This document shows positions 1 through 6,395 of a stretch of DNA of 6,395 bases, piece by piece (the stretch's first letter is position 1; every line of letters starts with the position of its first letter). The stretch comes from an uncultured Lachnospiraceae bacterium. GTDB taxonomy: Bacteria > Bacillota > Clostridia > Lachnospirales > Lachnospiraceae. The stretch is from assembly GCA_934418055.1 (NCBI GenBank), contig CAKRWX010000146.1, forward strand, positions 1-6,395, given 5' to 3'. Under the pieces are notes generated by a model. It was given only the letters and a program-made list of their open reading frames with translations. It was not told the DNA's origin and ran no database searches. The position numbers and the translations under genes are program-made.

Positions 1-16
1 ATGTTCTGCTCTGCTG

Positions 17-45
17 TGGACAAATAGAAAAAGGTATAGTATAAT
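17..45 (+). promoter_or_regulatory. Sigma-A-type promoter of the uvrA-like gene
   Basis: A -35 box TGGACA (17-22, five of six consensus bases) is followed, after an ideal 17-base spacer, by a perfect -10 box TATAAT (40-45). Transcription would begin near base 52, giving a leader of about 36 bases before the start codon at 88. The match and spacing are seen directly; activity is inferred. No operator-like palindrome overlaps it, so expression may be constitutive. Confidence 0.8.
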
Positions 46-74
46 AAAAAACAGAATACGCCGCAGAGGCAGAC

Positions 75-80
75 AGAAGG
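75..80 (+). promoter_or_regulatory. Ribosome binding site of the uvrA-like gene
   Basis: AGAAGG lies 7 bases before the ATG at 88. A second in-frame ATG at 100 lies 19 bases from this site, too far for normal initiation, so the site supports the start at 88. Confidence 0.65.
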
Positions 81-87
81 TATAGAT

Positions 88-2568
88 ATGATTGATCATA
101 TGAAAATACGCGGGGCGCGGGTCCACAACCTGAAAAATATTGATGTGGACATTCCGTTGAATAAAATCGTTGGAATTGCCGGGGTATCCGGTTCTGGTAA
201 ATCTTCTCTGGCATTGGGAGTTTTGTATGCAGAGGGGTCCAGACGGTATCTGGAAGCTCTTTCTACTTATACCAGACGGCGGATGACCCAGGCGGCGAAA
301 GCGCAGGTGGATCAGGTATTGTATGTGCCCGCTGCGCTGGCCCTTCATCAGAGACCGGGGATTCCGGGGATCCGCAGTACCTTTGGCACAGGAACAGAAT
401 TGTTGAATAGTTTGAGACTGATGTATTCCAGACTGGCAGAGCATCGCTGCCCCAATGGCCATTACCTGAAACCGACTCTTGCAGTGGCAGCTGGACAGAA
501 ACTGGTATGCCCGGAGTGCGGGGAATCTTTCTATGCACCATCGGCGGAAGAACTGTCCTTTAACAGCCAGGGGGCCTGTGTGACTTGCAGTGGAACGGGA
601 ATGGTCCAGACGGTAGATCGTTCTACCCTTGTACCGGATGAGTCCCTGACCATTGATGAAGGGGCGGTGGCACCATGGAACAGCCTTATGTGGTCACTGA
701 TGACGGATGTGTGCCGGGAGATGGGTGTGCGGACGGATGTGCCCTTCCGGGACCTGACGGAGAAGGAAAAGGATATTGTATACAACGGACCGGCGGAGAA
801 GAAACACATCTTCTACAAGGCGAAAAAGACCAATCAGGCCGGTGAACTGGATTTTACCTATTTTAATGCGGTCTATACCGTGGAGAATGCTCTTTCCAAG
901 GTGAAAGATGAAAAGGGCATGAAGCGGGTGGAGAAGTTTTTGAAACAGGAAATCTGCCCGGATTGTCACGGCTCCAGGCTGTCTGACCGGGCAAGAGCGC
1001 CGAAGCTGCGGGGGATTTCCCTGGATGAAGCCTGCACCATGAGCCTGTCGGAACTGGTGGAATGGGTGGACGGTGTGCCGAGATCGCTTCCGGAGGAGAT
1101 GCGGCCTATGGCGGAGAGCATCTGCGAGTCTTTCCAGTCAGCGGCGAAACGGCTGATGGATCTGGGCCTGGGGTATCTGTCTTTAGACCGTGCGGCGTCT
1201 ACGTTATCCACTGGAGAGCGGCAGAGAATGCAGCTGGCAAGGGCGGTCCGCAACCGGACAACGGGTGTTTTATATGTATTGGATGAGCCATCGATCGGTC
1301 TTCATCCATCCAATATCTGTGGACTTACCGGTGTGATGGATGATCTGATTGCAGATGGTAATTCCGTGATTTTAGTGGATCATGATACCCAGATTTTATC
1401 GGAAGCAGATTGGCTGGTGGAGATGGGCCCGGAGGCCGGAGCAGGCGGCGGACATGTGATTGCGGAAGGAACCATTGGGCAGGTGGAAGAGAATCCGGCG
1501 TCAAAGATCGGCCCGTTTTTATCTGGAAAAGCGCAGATTCATGTGCGGGAGCAGGTGTCTGGAGAGAAAATGTTTGAGAATGGCCGGATTCATCTGTCTA
1601 CCAGGGCAATCCATACGGTAAAACCTCTGGAAGTAGATATTCCCAAGGGGAGACTGACGGTTGTAACCGGTGTGTCCGGCTCTGGAAAGACAACATTGAT
1701 TCTGGAAAGCCTGGTTCCAGCGGTGGATGCGCTGGTTCACGGAACGAAACTGCCGGAGCATATTGAAGAGGTGACGGCGGATGGAATCCAGCAGATCAAG
1801 CTGATCGATGCGGCACCTATTGGGATCAATATTCGTTCTACGGTGGCCACTTATGCCAATGTCCACGATGAATTGCGGAAACGTTATGCGAAAACCGAAG
1901 GGGCGAAATCGGCAGGCTGGAAGGCCGGGGATTTCTCTTATAATACTGGAAAACTGCGCTGTCCGGTCTGTGACGGAACGGGAAGTATCAGCCTGGACGT
2001 CCAGTTTCTACCAGATGTGGAGATTCCATGCCCAGAGTGTCGGGGTTCCCGCTATGCAAAGGAAGCAGAGGAGATCCGGTATACCAACAAGGCGGGGGAA
2101 TCCTATTCTCTACCGGAACTGATGGATATGGATGTGAACACAGCCCTGGAGGCCTGTGCGGATCTTCCAGTGGTGCGCCAGCGGCTCCAGGTGTTAAAAG
2201 ATCTGGGACTTGGCTATCTGACTCTGGGAGAGGAAACGCCGGGACTTTCCGGCGGCGAAGCCCAGCGGTTAAAGCTGGCCAGCGAGATGGGAAAAGCCCA
2301 GGATACGTCCGTGTTTGTTTTTGATGAGCCAACCATTGGTCTGCATCCATCGGATGTGCAGACTCTACTTGGAGTGTTTGAGACCCTGATTAGCCATGGG
2401 GCGACGGTGATTGTGATCGAGCATGATCTGGATGTGATCCGCAACGCCGACTATCTGATCGATATGGGTCCGGGCGGCGGTATGGAAGGCGGCCGGATCG
2501 TGGCGGCGGGAACGCCGGAGGAGATCCGGAACTGTAAGGAAAGTGTGACAGGGCGGTTCCTTCGATGA
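88..2568 (+). CDS. UvrA2-type (class II) UvrA-family tandem ABC ATPase
   Basis: Cytoplasmic DNA-binding ABC ATPase of the UvrA family, 826 residues against roughly 940 for housekeeping UvrA. Seen in order: Walker A GVSGSGKS (32-39); first zinc module C141/C144-C164/C167; a further CxxC at 290/293; first signature LSTGERQR (373-380); Walker B with D399-E400 and switch His432; second Walker A GVSGSGKT (528-535); second zinc module C625/C628-C648/C651; second signature LSGGEAQR (720-727); Walker B D746-E747 and His779. In housekeeping UvrA a UvrB-binding domain of about 100 residues sits between the RSTFGT region (96-101) and the first zinc module. Here only about 40 residues intervene, so that domain is absent, as in class II UvrA proteins. 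It therefore probably does not load UvrB in the standard way. Such proteins have been linked to damage or drug tolerance, but its substrate cannot be read from sequence. The ATG at 88 is chosen for its well-spaced ribosome site. The gene is intact. Confidence 0.93.
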   Translation: MIDHMKIRGARVHNLKNIDVDIPLNKIVGIAGVSGSGKSSLALGVLYAEGSRRYLEALSTYTRRRMTQAAKAQVDQVLYVPAALALHQRPGIPGIRSTFGTGTELLNSLRLMYSRLAEHRCPNGHYLKPTLAVAAGQKLVCPECGESFYAPSAEELSFNSQGACVTCSGTGMVQTVDRSTLVPDESLTIDEGAVAPWNSLMWSLMTDVCREMGVRTDVPFRDLTEKEKDIVYNGPAEKKHIFYKAKKTNQAGELDFTYFNAVYTVENALSKVKDEKGMKRVEKFLKQEICPDCHGSRLSDRARAPKLRGISLDEACTMSLSELVEWVDGVPRSLPEEMRPMAESICESFQSAAKRLMDLGLGYLSLDRAASTLSTGERQRMQLARAVRNRTTGVLYVLDEPSIGLHPSNICGLTGVMDDLIADGNSVILVDHDTQILSEADWLVEMGPEAGAGGGHVIAEGTIGQVEENPASKIGPFLSGKAQIHVREQVSGEKMFENGRIHLSTRAIHTVKPLEVDIPKGRLTVVTGVSGSGKTTLILESLVPAVDALVHGTKLPEHIEEVTADGIQQIKLIDAAPIGINIRSTVATYANVHDELRKRYAKTEGAKSAGWKAGDFSYNTGKLRCPVCDGTGSISLDVQFLPDVEIPCPECRGSRYAKEAEEIRYTNKAGESYSLPELMDMDVNTALEACADLPVVRQRLQVLKDLGLGYLTLGEETPGLSGGEAQRLKLASEMGKAQDTSVFVFDEPTIGLHPSDVQTLLGVFETLISHGATVIVIEHDLDVIRNADYLIDMGPGGGMEGGRIVAAGTPEEIRNCKESVTGRFLR

Positions 2569-2689
2569 TTCGTTGGATTTTTGCAGTGGTTCTTGATATG
2601 AATCATGGTAAGTTTAAGTTCGATAGTTTTCATTGACGAAATCAGAAGTTATGTGTGGTTTTGATATTACATAGATGGGAGAATGACAG
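2569..2689. other. Intergenic region between the uvrA-like gene and cutC
   Basis: This is a 121-base AT-rich gap. A TTGACG hexamer at 2633-2638 resembles a -35 box, but no good -10 box stands 16-18 bases downstream. The nearest candidate, TATTAC at 2665-2670, is 26 bases away. No GC-rich hairpin followed by a T-run is present. cutC could be reached by read-through or have a weak promoter of its own; the sequence does not decide. Confidence 0.5.
2677..2682 (+). promoter_or_regulatory. Ribosome binding site of cutC
   Basis: GGGAGA lies 7 bases before the ATG at 2690, a normal Firmicutes arrangement that supports this start codon. Confidence 0.65.
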
Positions 2690-3451
2690 ATGTTAAACGG
2701 TGTACTGGAAGTATGTGTGGACTCCTATGAGTCTGCGGAGGCAGCAGTGAGAGGCGGTGCAACCAGGCTGGAGTTGTGTTCCAATCTGGTGATCGGAGGA
2801 ACGACGCCTGGGATGCATTTGTTTCAGAAGATTAAGAAGAACTTTTCCATTCCGGTGAATGTCCTGATCAGGCCAAGATTTGGTGATTTTTTGTATACCG
2901 ATTCGGAGTTTCAGATCATTTCAGAGGATGTGAAGGCATTTCATCAGATGGGGGCAGACGGCGTGGTGGTTGGCTGCCTGGACCCAGATGGGGATCTGGA
3001 TATGGAGCGGATGATGATCCTGCGGGAGATGGCAGGAGACGGAACTATGACCCTTCATCGGGCTTTTGATCTGTGCCGTGATCCTCATCAAGTTTTGAAA
3101 GAGGCGGAGAGTATTGGCATTGATACGATTCTGACTTCCGGACAGAAAAATCATTGTATGGACGGAAGAAATCTGTTAAAGGAACTAATCCAGGAGGCGG
3201 AAGATCGTGTCCATATTCTGGTGGGAAGTGGCGTGACTCCGGAAGTGATCGACTGTCTGACCGATGAGATCGGAGCCAGATATTTTCATATGTCCGGGAA
3301 GAAGATTGTGGACAGCGGCATGAAATACCGGAAAGAGCAGGTCAATATGGGTATGCCTGGCATGAGCGAGTATGAGATCTACCGGACCGATGAGGAGCAG
3401 GTGCGGCTGGCAAGAAAGATCATGGAGCAGAAGTGCGGAGAGATCGTGTAA
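2690..3451 (+). CDS. cutC: CutC-family TIM-barrel protein (copper homeostasis family)
   Basis: Cytoplasmic protein of 253 residues, close to the usual CutC length of about 248. Family motifs appear in the expected order: LEVC at the N-terminus (6-9), RLELC (26-30), GGTTP (36-40), LIRPRFGDFLY (59-69), HRAFD (123-127), LTSGQK (148-153), GSGVTPE (179-185) and a late barrel-strand His200. There is no signal peptide and no membrane segment. The family was named for copper tolerance in Escherichia coli. That phenotype was later attributed largely to the small RNA MicL, encoded at the 3' end of the E. coli gene, so the biochemical role of CutC proteins is uncertain. Cysteines that could bind metal are present (C9, C30, C96, C129), but binding is not shown. 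It follows the uvrA-like gene by 121 bases on the same strand. Family membership is very secure; function is not. Confidence 0.93.
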   Translation: MLNGVLEVCVDSYESAEAAVRGGATRLELCSNLVIGGTTPGMHLFQKIKKNFSIPVNVLIRPRFGDFLYTDSEFQIISEDVKAFHQMGADGVVVGCLDPDGDLDMERMMILREMAGDGTMTLHRAFDLCRDPHQVLKEAESIGIDTILTSGQKNHCMDGRNLLKELIQEAEDRVHILVGSGVTPEVIDCLTDEIGARYFHMSGKKIVDSGMKYRKEQVNMGMPGMSEYEIYRTDEEQVRLARKIMEQKCGEIV

Positions 3452-3482
3452 AAGAATCAGAATATGATCAGGGACAATAAGA

Positions 3483-3510
3483 TGAGAATTTGACAGTTAA
3501 TTTGAGAATT
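3483..3510 (+). repeat. Direct repeat TGAGAATT, 20-base spacing, over a candidate promoter
   Basis: TGAGAATT occurs at 3483-3490 and again at 3503-3510, exactly 20 bases apart, or about two helical turns. The first copy ends on the first base of the TTGACA box and the second copy lies in the promoter spacer. The repeat is seen directly. A role as binding sites for a regulator is inference; in AT-rich DNA an 8-base repeat can arise by chance. Confidence 0.4.
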
Positions 3511-3518
3511 GCAGTAAT
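3490..3518 (+). promoter_or_regulatory. Candidate sigma-A promoter of the transglutaminase-like gene
   Basis: A perfect TTGACA (3490-3495) is followed after 17 bases by AGTAAT (3513-3518), which matches TATAAT at its last four positions but lacks the important second-position A. Transcription would begin near 3525, giving a leader of about 70 bases. The leader contains the palindrome AAGCTTAAGCTT (3559-3570) just ahead of the ribosome site. The placement suggests the downstream gene is transcribed independently of cutC. Confidence 0.5.
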
Positions 3519-3582
3519 TGTTCAGTGGGCCTGTGCACTTGCTGCGTTGATCGTAAAAAAGCTTAAGCTTGCAAGAAAAAAC

Positions 3583-3588
3583 AGGAGG
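3583..3588 (+). promoter_or_regulatory. Strong ribosome binding site deciding the start of the 900-residue gene
   Basis: A perfect AGGAGG sits 7 bases before the ATG at 3596. The open frame extends upstream to a TTG at 3569, but using that codon would place the ribosome site inside the coding sequence (as the Gly-Gly codons). The ATG at 3596 is therefore the start. Confidence 0.9.
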
Positions 3589-3595
3589 AAATGAG

Positions 3596-6298
3596 ATGTT
3601 TTCAGAACAGCTTCGCAAGGAGGCGGAAATGCAGTTTCAGGAACGTCTGCCATACTTTGGACAGAGAAAGGAAGAGATTCTCTGCCAGATGGAGCAGTGC
3701 AGTGAGGAAGAACGGATACTGATGAAGTTTCTCTATGGAACCATGCTGCTTCGGGACGTGGGAGTTTACGATTTTAAAGTATTTTACGGCTTTGTGCGCC
3801 ATGCCCTGATGCTTCGGGAACATATGGACTGGTGCAGGGAACTGTCAGAGGAGATGTTCCTTCATGACGTGCTGTATTACCGGATCAATACGGAGCAGAT
3901 CACCGATTGCAGAGGCTTTTTCTATGACTGTCTGAAAGATCGGATCAAGGGGCTCTCCGCGGAGCAGGCGGTTCTGGAGGTCAACTACTGGTGCGCCGAA
4001 CAGGGAACTTATCAGTCTACTGATGGACGCACCATTTCCCCTATGACATTCTATAACTGCGGAAATGGGCGGTGCGGCGAGGAATCTGTATTTACCGTAA
4101 CGGCCCTTCGAAGTGTGGGAATTCCTGCAAGGCAGGTTTATACTCCTAGATGGGCCCACTGCGATGACAACCATGCGTGGGTGGAAGTCTATGTGAATGG
4201 TGACTGGCATTTCTTAGGGGCCTGTGAGCCAGAAGAAGTTCTGGATAAGGGCTGGTTTACTAACGCATCTTCCAGAGCTATGATCGTTCACACCAGACGC
4301 TTTTCTGACTATGGCGCAGAGAAAGCAGGTTATGGAGAGGACTGTATTGGAAGAGATGGCTGCGTGCGGTTTTACAATGTGACCTCCCATTATGCTAAGA
4401 CCAGAAACTGGAAATTTCAGGTGGTAGATGCAGATGGAAACCCTGTGGAATGTGCGAAAATCTCTGTTCAATTAATGAATATGGCAGAGCACAGCCAGGT
4501 GGCAGAACTGTGGACCGATGAACAGGGCATAGCGCAGATCCAGATGGGAAGTGGAAGTTTTTATCTGCATGTAGAGAAAGAGCGTGTGTGGGCGGAAAAA
4601 CTGGTGACGTCGGGAGAGAAAACGACTGAAAATGAGTCAGAAAATGGAGACATGATCCTGGTTCAACTTAGCGGCGAAAATCAAAGTTACAGTCGGGTGG
4701 AAAACTTCGGAGAAGATTTAGATGAGGGAAAAATAGAGTATGCAAAACCAGCGAGGGAAACCGATCAGGATATCATTGCACCGGACGATTTTCCGATGCA
4801 TCCAGTGACGCTTACTGCTGAGCAGAAGAAAAGAAGAGCAGAGCGGGTGCGGAAATGTAATCAGATCCGGGAAAGCCGGGTGAGAAATACAGAACAGGAG
4901 ATTGACGCTTTCTTAACGAACAGAAAAACTGGATATTCTCAGAATGATCCATCTGAAAAGAAAGGAGTTCCTTGCGTTGACCAGGGTGATTCTTCGGATC
5001 GTCAGGCATTGGTGCGGAATCTTTCTGCGAAAGACCACAAAGATGCCAAAGCCTGGATTTTGGAAAAACATTTACAAGCAGCGAAATTGTATAAAGAGGT
5101 ATGGACTGATAAAGGGCTTGAGGCCATTTATCAGAAATACATTCTCAGCCCAAGAATCTGGCTGGAAGAAATGACCGATTACCGGACTTTTATTCTGGAA
5201 TTCTTTACGGAGGATCAGAAGATACAGTTTCAGAAAGATCCAGAGACCGTTTGGAAGTGGATCCATCAGAATATCAAGGAATACCCGGAACTGGATTACA
5301 GCGAAATTACTGGAACTCCAGAGGGCGTATTGCAGCTGATGCAGGGAACCGATATGAGCAGGCGGATTCTGTTTGCTGCAATCTGCCGGACATTAGGGAT
5401 TCCGGCGAGAATCAATCCGGTGAATCAGCAGGCAGAATACTGGAAAGAAGGACGATTTGCAGTTCCAGGCATTGAGACAGAAGAATCGTCCTGTCTGGTC
5501 ACATTTTCATTCCCAGATAGTAAGGCACCGGTCTATTATCAGTCATGGACCATCGGGCGATTAGAAGGTACTGATTTTGTGACCATGGATTTGTCTGGGA
5601 TCTCATCGCCAACAGTTTCCCTTCCTTCTGGAATTTACCGTTTGATTACGACAAACCGCCTTCCAAATGGCAGCCAGTTCGTGAAAGAGACGGTTTATGT
5701 TCTTCATCGTGGGGAAGAGAAAAAGATTCCGGTTTACGTTCGGGAACTGAAACTGGATGATATGCGGGTGTCTAACCGGTTAGACGATTTCGAATTAAAA
5801 CCGAACGTTGGAGAAAAATTGGATTCTGAATTGGAAATCCGAGCAAATAAAGAATCGGTCAGATTTTCCCAGATAGCTGGGACACACATCAATATTCTGG
5901 CCTTTTTAGCGCCTGGAGAAGAGCCAACAGAGCATGTTCTGAATGAGTTTTTGATGCAGAAAGAGAAGTGGAATACCTGGATTACTGATCCAGACGCGGT
6001 CAATCAAAGTGGCGTCGATCAGGAAAACACGCACTTAGGCAGGGCTATCCATATGATCCTTCAGCACCCATCCGACCTGGAAAACCGCACATTACAGAAG
6101 GTACTGCAGGAAATTCCAGGTATCCAGATCTGGTATGGCGATTTCGATGAGCTGGTTGAACCACTGGCCCGGAGAATGTATGTAGACCCGGACAAACTTC
6201 CGCTTCTGATCGTCACAGATCCAGGTATGACGGCCATTTACGGCTGCAGCGGTTATAATGTGGGAAGTGTCGGATTGATGCTGGAACTGTTGAAGTAG
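3596..6298 (+). CDS. Multidomain transglutaminase-like protein with pseudo-transglutaminase and thioredoxin-like domains
   Basis: A 900-residue protein with no signal peptide or membrane segment, so probably cytoplasmic. A helical N-terminal part (1-85) precedes a transglutaminase/cysteine-protease-like core. That core has GRCGEES with Cys160, GIPAR (175-179), and NHAWVEVY with His193. The usual acidic third residue is replaced by LGACEPE, where Glu211 may substitute. Residues 258-335 look like a carboxypeptidase-regulatory or Ig-like beta-sandwich (VVDADGNPVECAKISVQL). A charged linker (about 340-480) follows. A second transglutaminase-like segment (575-625) keeps GIPAR (601-605), but Asp586 occupies the nucleophile position and no His follows. 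Residues 633-718 look beta-rich. The C-terminus (about 760-900) resembles a thioredoxin fold, with EEPT (775-778) in place of CxxC and a likely cis-Pro869. Similar architectures occur, from memory, in Bacteroides. The substrate is unknown: peptide cleavage, transamidation or peptidoglycan-peptide handling are all possible. The domain calls are from motif reading only. Confidence 0.82.
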   Translation: MFSEQLRKEAEMQFQERLPYFGQRKEEILCQMEQCSEEERILMKFLYGTMLLRDVGVYDFKVFYGFVRHALMLREHMDWCRELSEEMFLHDVLYYRINTEQITDCRGFFYDCLKDRIKGLSAEQAVLEVNYWCAEQGTYQSTDGRTISPMTFYNCGNGRCGEESVFTVTALRSVGIPARQVYTPRWAHCDDNHAWVEVYVNGDWHFLGACEPEEVLDKGWFTNASSRAMIVHTRRFSDYGAEKAGYGEDCIGRDGCVRFYNVTSHYAKTRNWKFQVVDADGNPVECAKISVQLMNMAEHSQVAELWTDEQGIAQIQMGSGSFYLHVEKERVWAEKLVTSGEKTTENESENGDMILVQLSGENQSYSRVENFGEDLDEGKIEYAKPARETDQDIIAPDDFPMHPVTLTAEQKKRRAERVRKCNQIRESRVRNTEQEIDAFLTNRKTGYSQNDPSEKKGVPCVDQGDSSDRQALVRNLSAKDHKDAKAWILEKHLQAAKLYKEVWTDKGLEAIYQKYILSPRIWLEEMTDYRTFILEFFTEDQKIQFQKDPETVWKWIHQNIKEYPELDYSEITGTPEGVLQLMQGTDMSRRILFAAICRTLGIPARINPVNQQAEYWKEGRFAVPGIETEESSCLVTFSFPDSKAPVYYQSWTIGRLEGTDFVTMDLSGISSPTVSLPSGIYRLITTNRLPNGSQFVKETVYVLHRGEEKKIPVYVRELKLDDMRVSNRLDDFELKPNVGEKLDSELEIRANKESVRFSQIAGTHINILAFLAPGEEPTEHVLNEFLMQKEKWNTWITDPDAVNQSGVDQENTHLGRAIHMILQHPSDLENRTLQKVLQEIPGIQIWYGDFDELVEPLARRMYVDPDKLPLLIVTDPGMTAIYGCSGYNVGSVGLMLELLK

Positions 6299-6395
6299 AA
6301 ATCTTGGCACAACTGCCCAAAATACTCCGAAAAGTTCACATAAAATAATTATGTAAAGCAACAAATGAACCTACATGATTAGTGGGAGTACTGTG
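6299..6395. other. Downstream non-coding tail
   Basis: These 97 AT-rich bases end the window. They contain an inverted repeat, ACATAA (6338-6343) and TTATGT (6349-6354) with a 5-base loop. It is too AT-rich and lacks a following T-run, so it is not a convincing terminator. At the very edge a GGGAG (6384-6388) precedes a GTG (6393-6395) by 4 bases. This could be the start of another gene but cannot be judged from here. Confidence 0.4.

Noticed and set aside
1..27. Short frame starting at base 1 (MFCSAVDK) as a gene or gene end
   Set aside because: Eight codons overlapping the -35 box, with no ribosome site visible. It could be the tail of an upstream gene but nothing supports that within the window.
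1519..1866. Open frames on the - strand opposite the uvrA-like gene
   Set aside because: They lie antisense to well-conserved coding sequence, lack ribosome sites and give no recognisable protein.
2536..2562. AAGGAA / TTCCTT inverted repeat at the end of the uvrA-like gene as a terminator
   Set aside because: The six-pair stem has a 15-base loop, lies inside the coding end and is not directly followed by a T-run.
2633..2670. TTGACG plus TATTAC as a cutC promoter
   Set aside because: The spacing is 26 bases, well outside the 16-18 range, and the hexamers are imperfect.
3559..3570. Palindrome AAGCTTAAGCTT followed on the - strand by a short T-run, as a possible terminator
   Set aside because: The hairpin would have only four base pairs with a TTAA loop, too weak to terminate, and no - strand gene ends nearby.
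3569..3595. TTG start giving a 909-residue form of the third protein
   Set aside because: The first codons would include the perfect AGGAGG ribosome site that lies 7 bases before the ATG at 3596, and the TTG has no ribosome site of its own.
3300..3595. A MicL-like small RNA from the 3' end of cutC
   Set aside because: MicL is known from enterobacteria. Here there is no terminator after the candidate promoter at 3490 and the next gene follows directly, so an mRNA leader explains the region better.
6338..6354. ACATAA / TTATGT inverted repeat as a terminator of the third gene
   Set aside because: The stem is short and nearly all A-T, and the following bases are A-rich and not T-rich.

Overview
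The window carries three complete genes, all on the + strand, separated by short gaps (121 and 144 bases). The proteins, strong AGGAGG-type ribosome sites, sigma-A-like promoters and moderate base composition fit a gut-type Clostridia bacterium, most likely a Lachnospiraceae. That assignment is an inference from protein style and codon use; no rRNA or other phylogenetic marker is present.

Layout. Bases 1-87 hold a very good housekeeping-type promoter (TGGACA, 17-base spacer, TATAAT) and a ribosome site. Bases 88-2568 encode an 826-residue UvrA-family tandem ABC ATPase. It has both nucleotide-binding sites and both zinc modules but lacks the UvrB-interaction insertion, so it is a UvrA2 (class II) type and not the housekeeping UvrA. 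Bases 2690-3451 encode a standard CutC-family TIM-barrel protein. Bases 3596-6298 encode a 900-residue protein with no signal peptide. It combines an N-terminal transglutaminase/protease-like domain (Cys160, His193), a beta-sandwich domain, a second transglutaminase-like domain without the nucleophile, and a C-terminal thioredoxin-like domain in which the CxxC site reads EEPT. Bases 6299-6395 are non-coding as far as can be seen.

How they fit together. No pathway obviously joins the three genes. The UvrA2 and CutC families have been discussed in toxicant or metal tolerance, but the link here is only adjacency and shared strand. The third gene has its own candidate promoter (TTGACA, 17-base spacer, AGTAAT) overlapping an 8-base direct repeat with 20-base spacing, so it is probably a separate transcription unit. 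No convincing intrinsic terminator was found between genes. The multidomain transglutaminase-like protein is the least understood item and the best target for follow-up. There are no RNA genes, mobile elements, CRISPR arrays or attachment sites that I can support.
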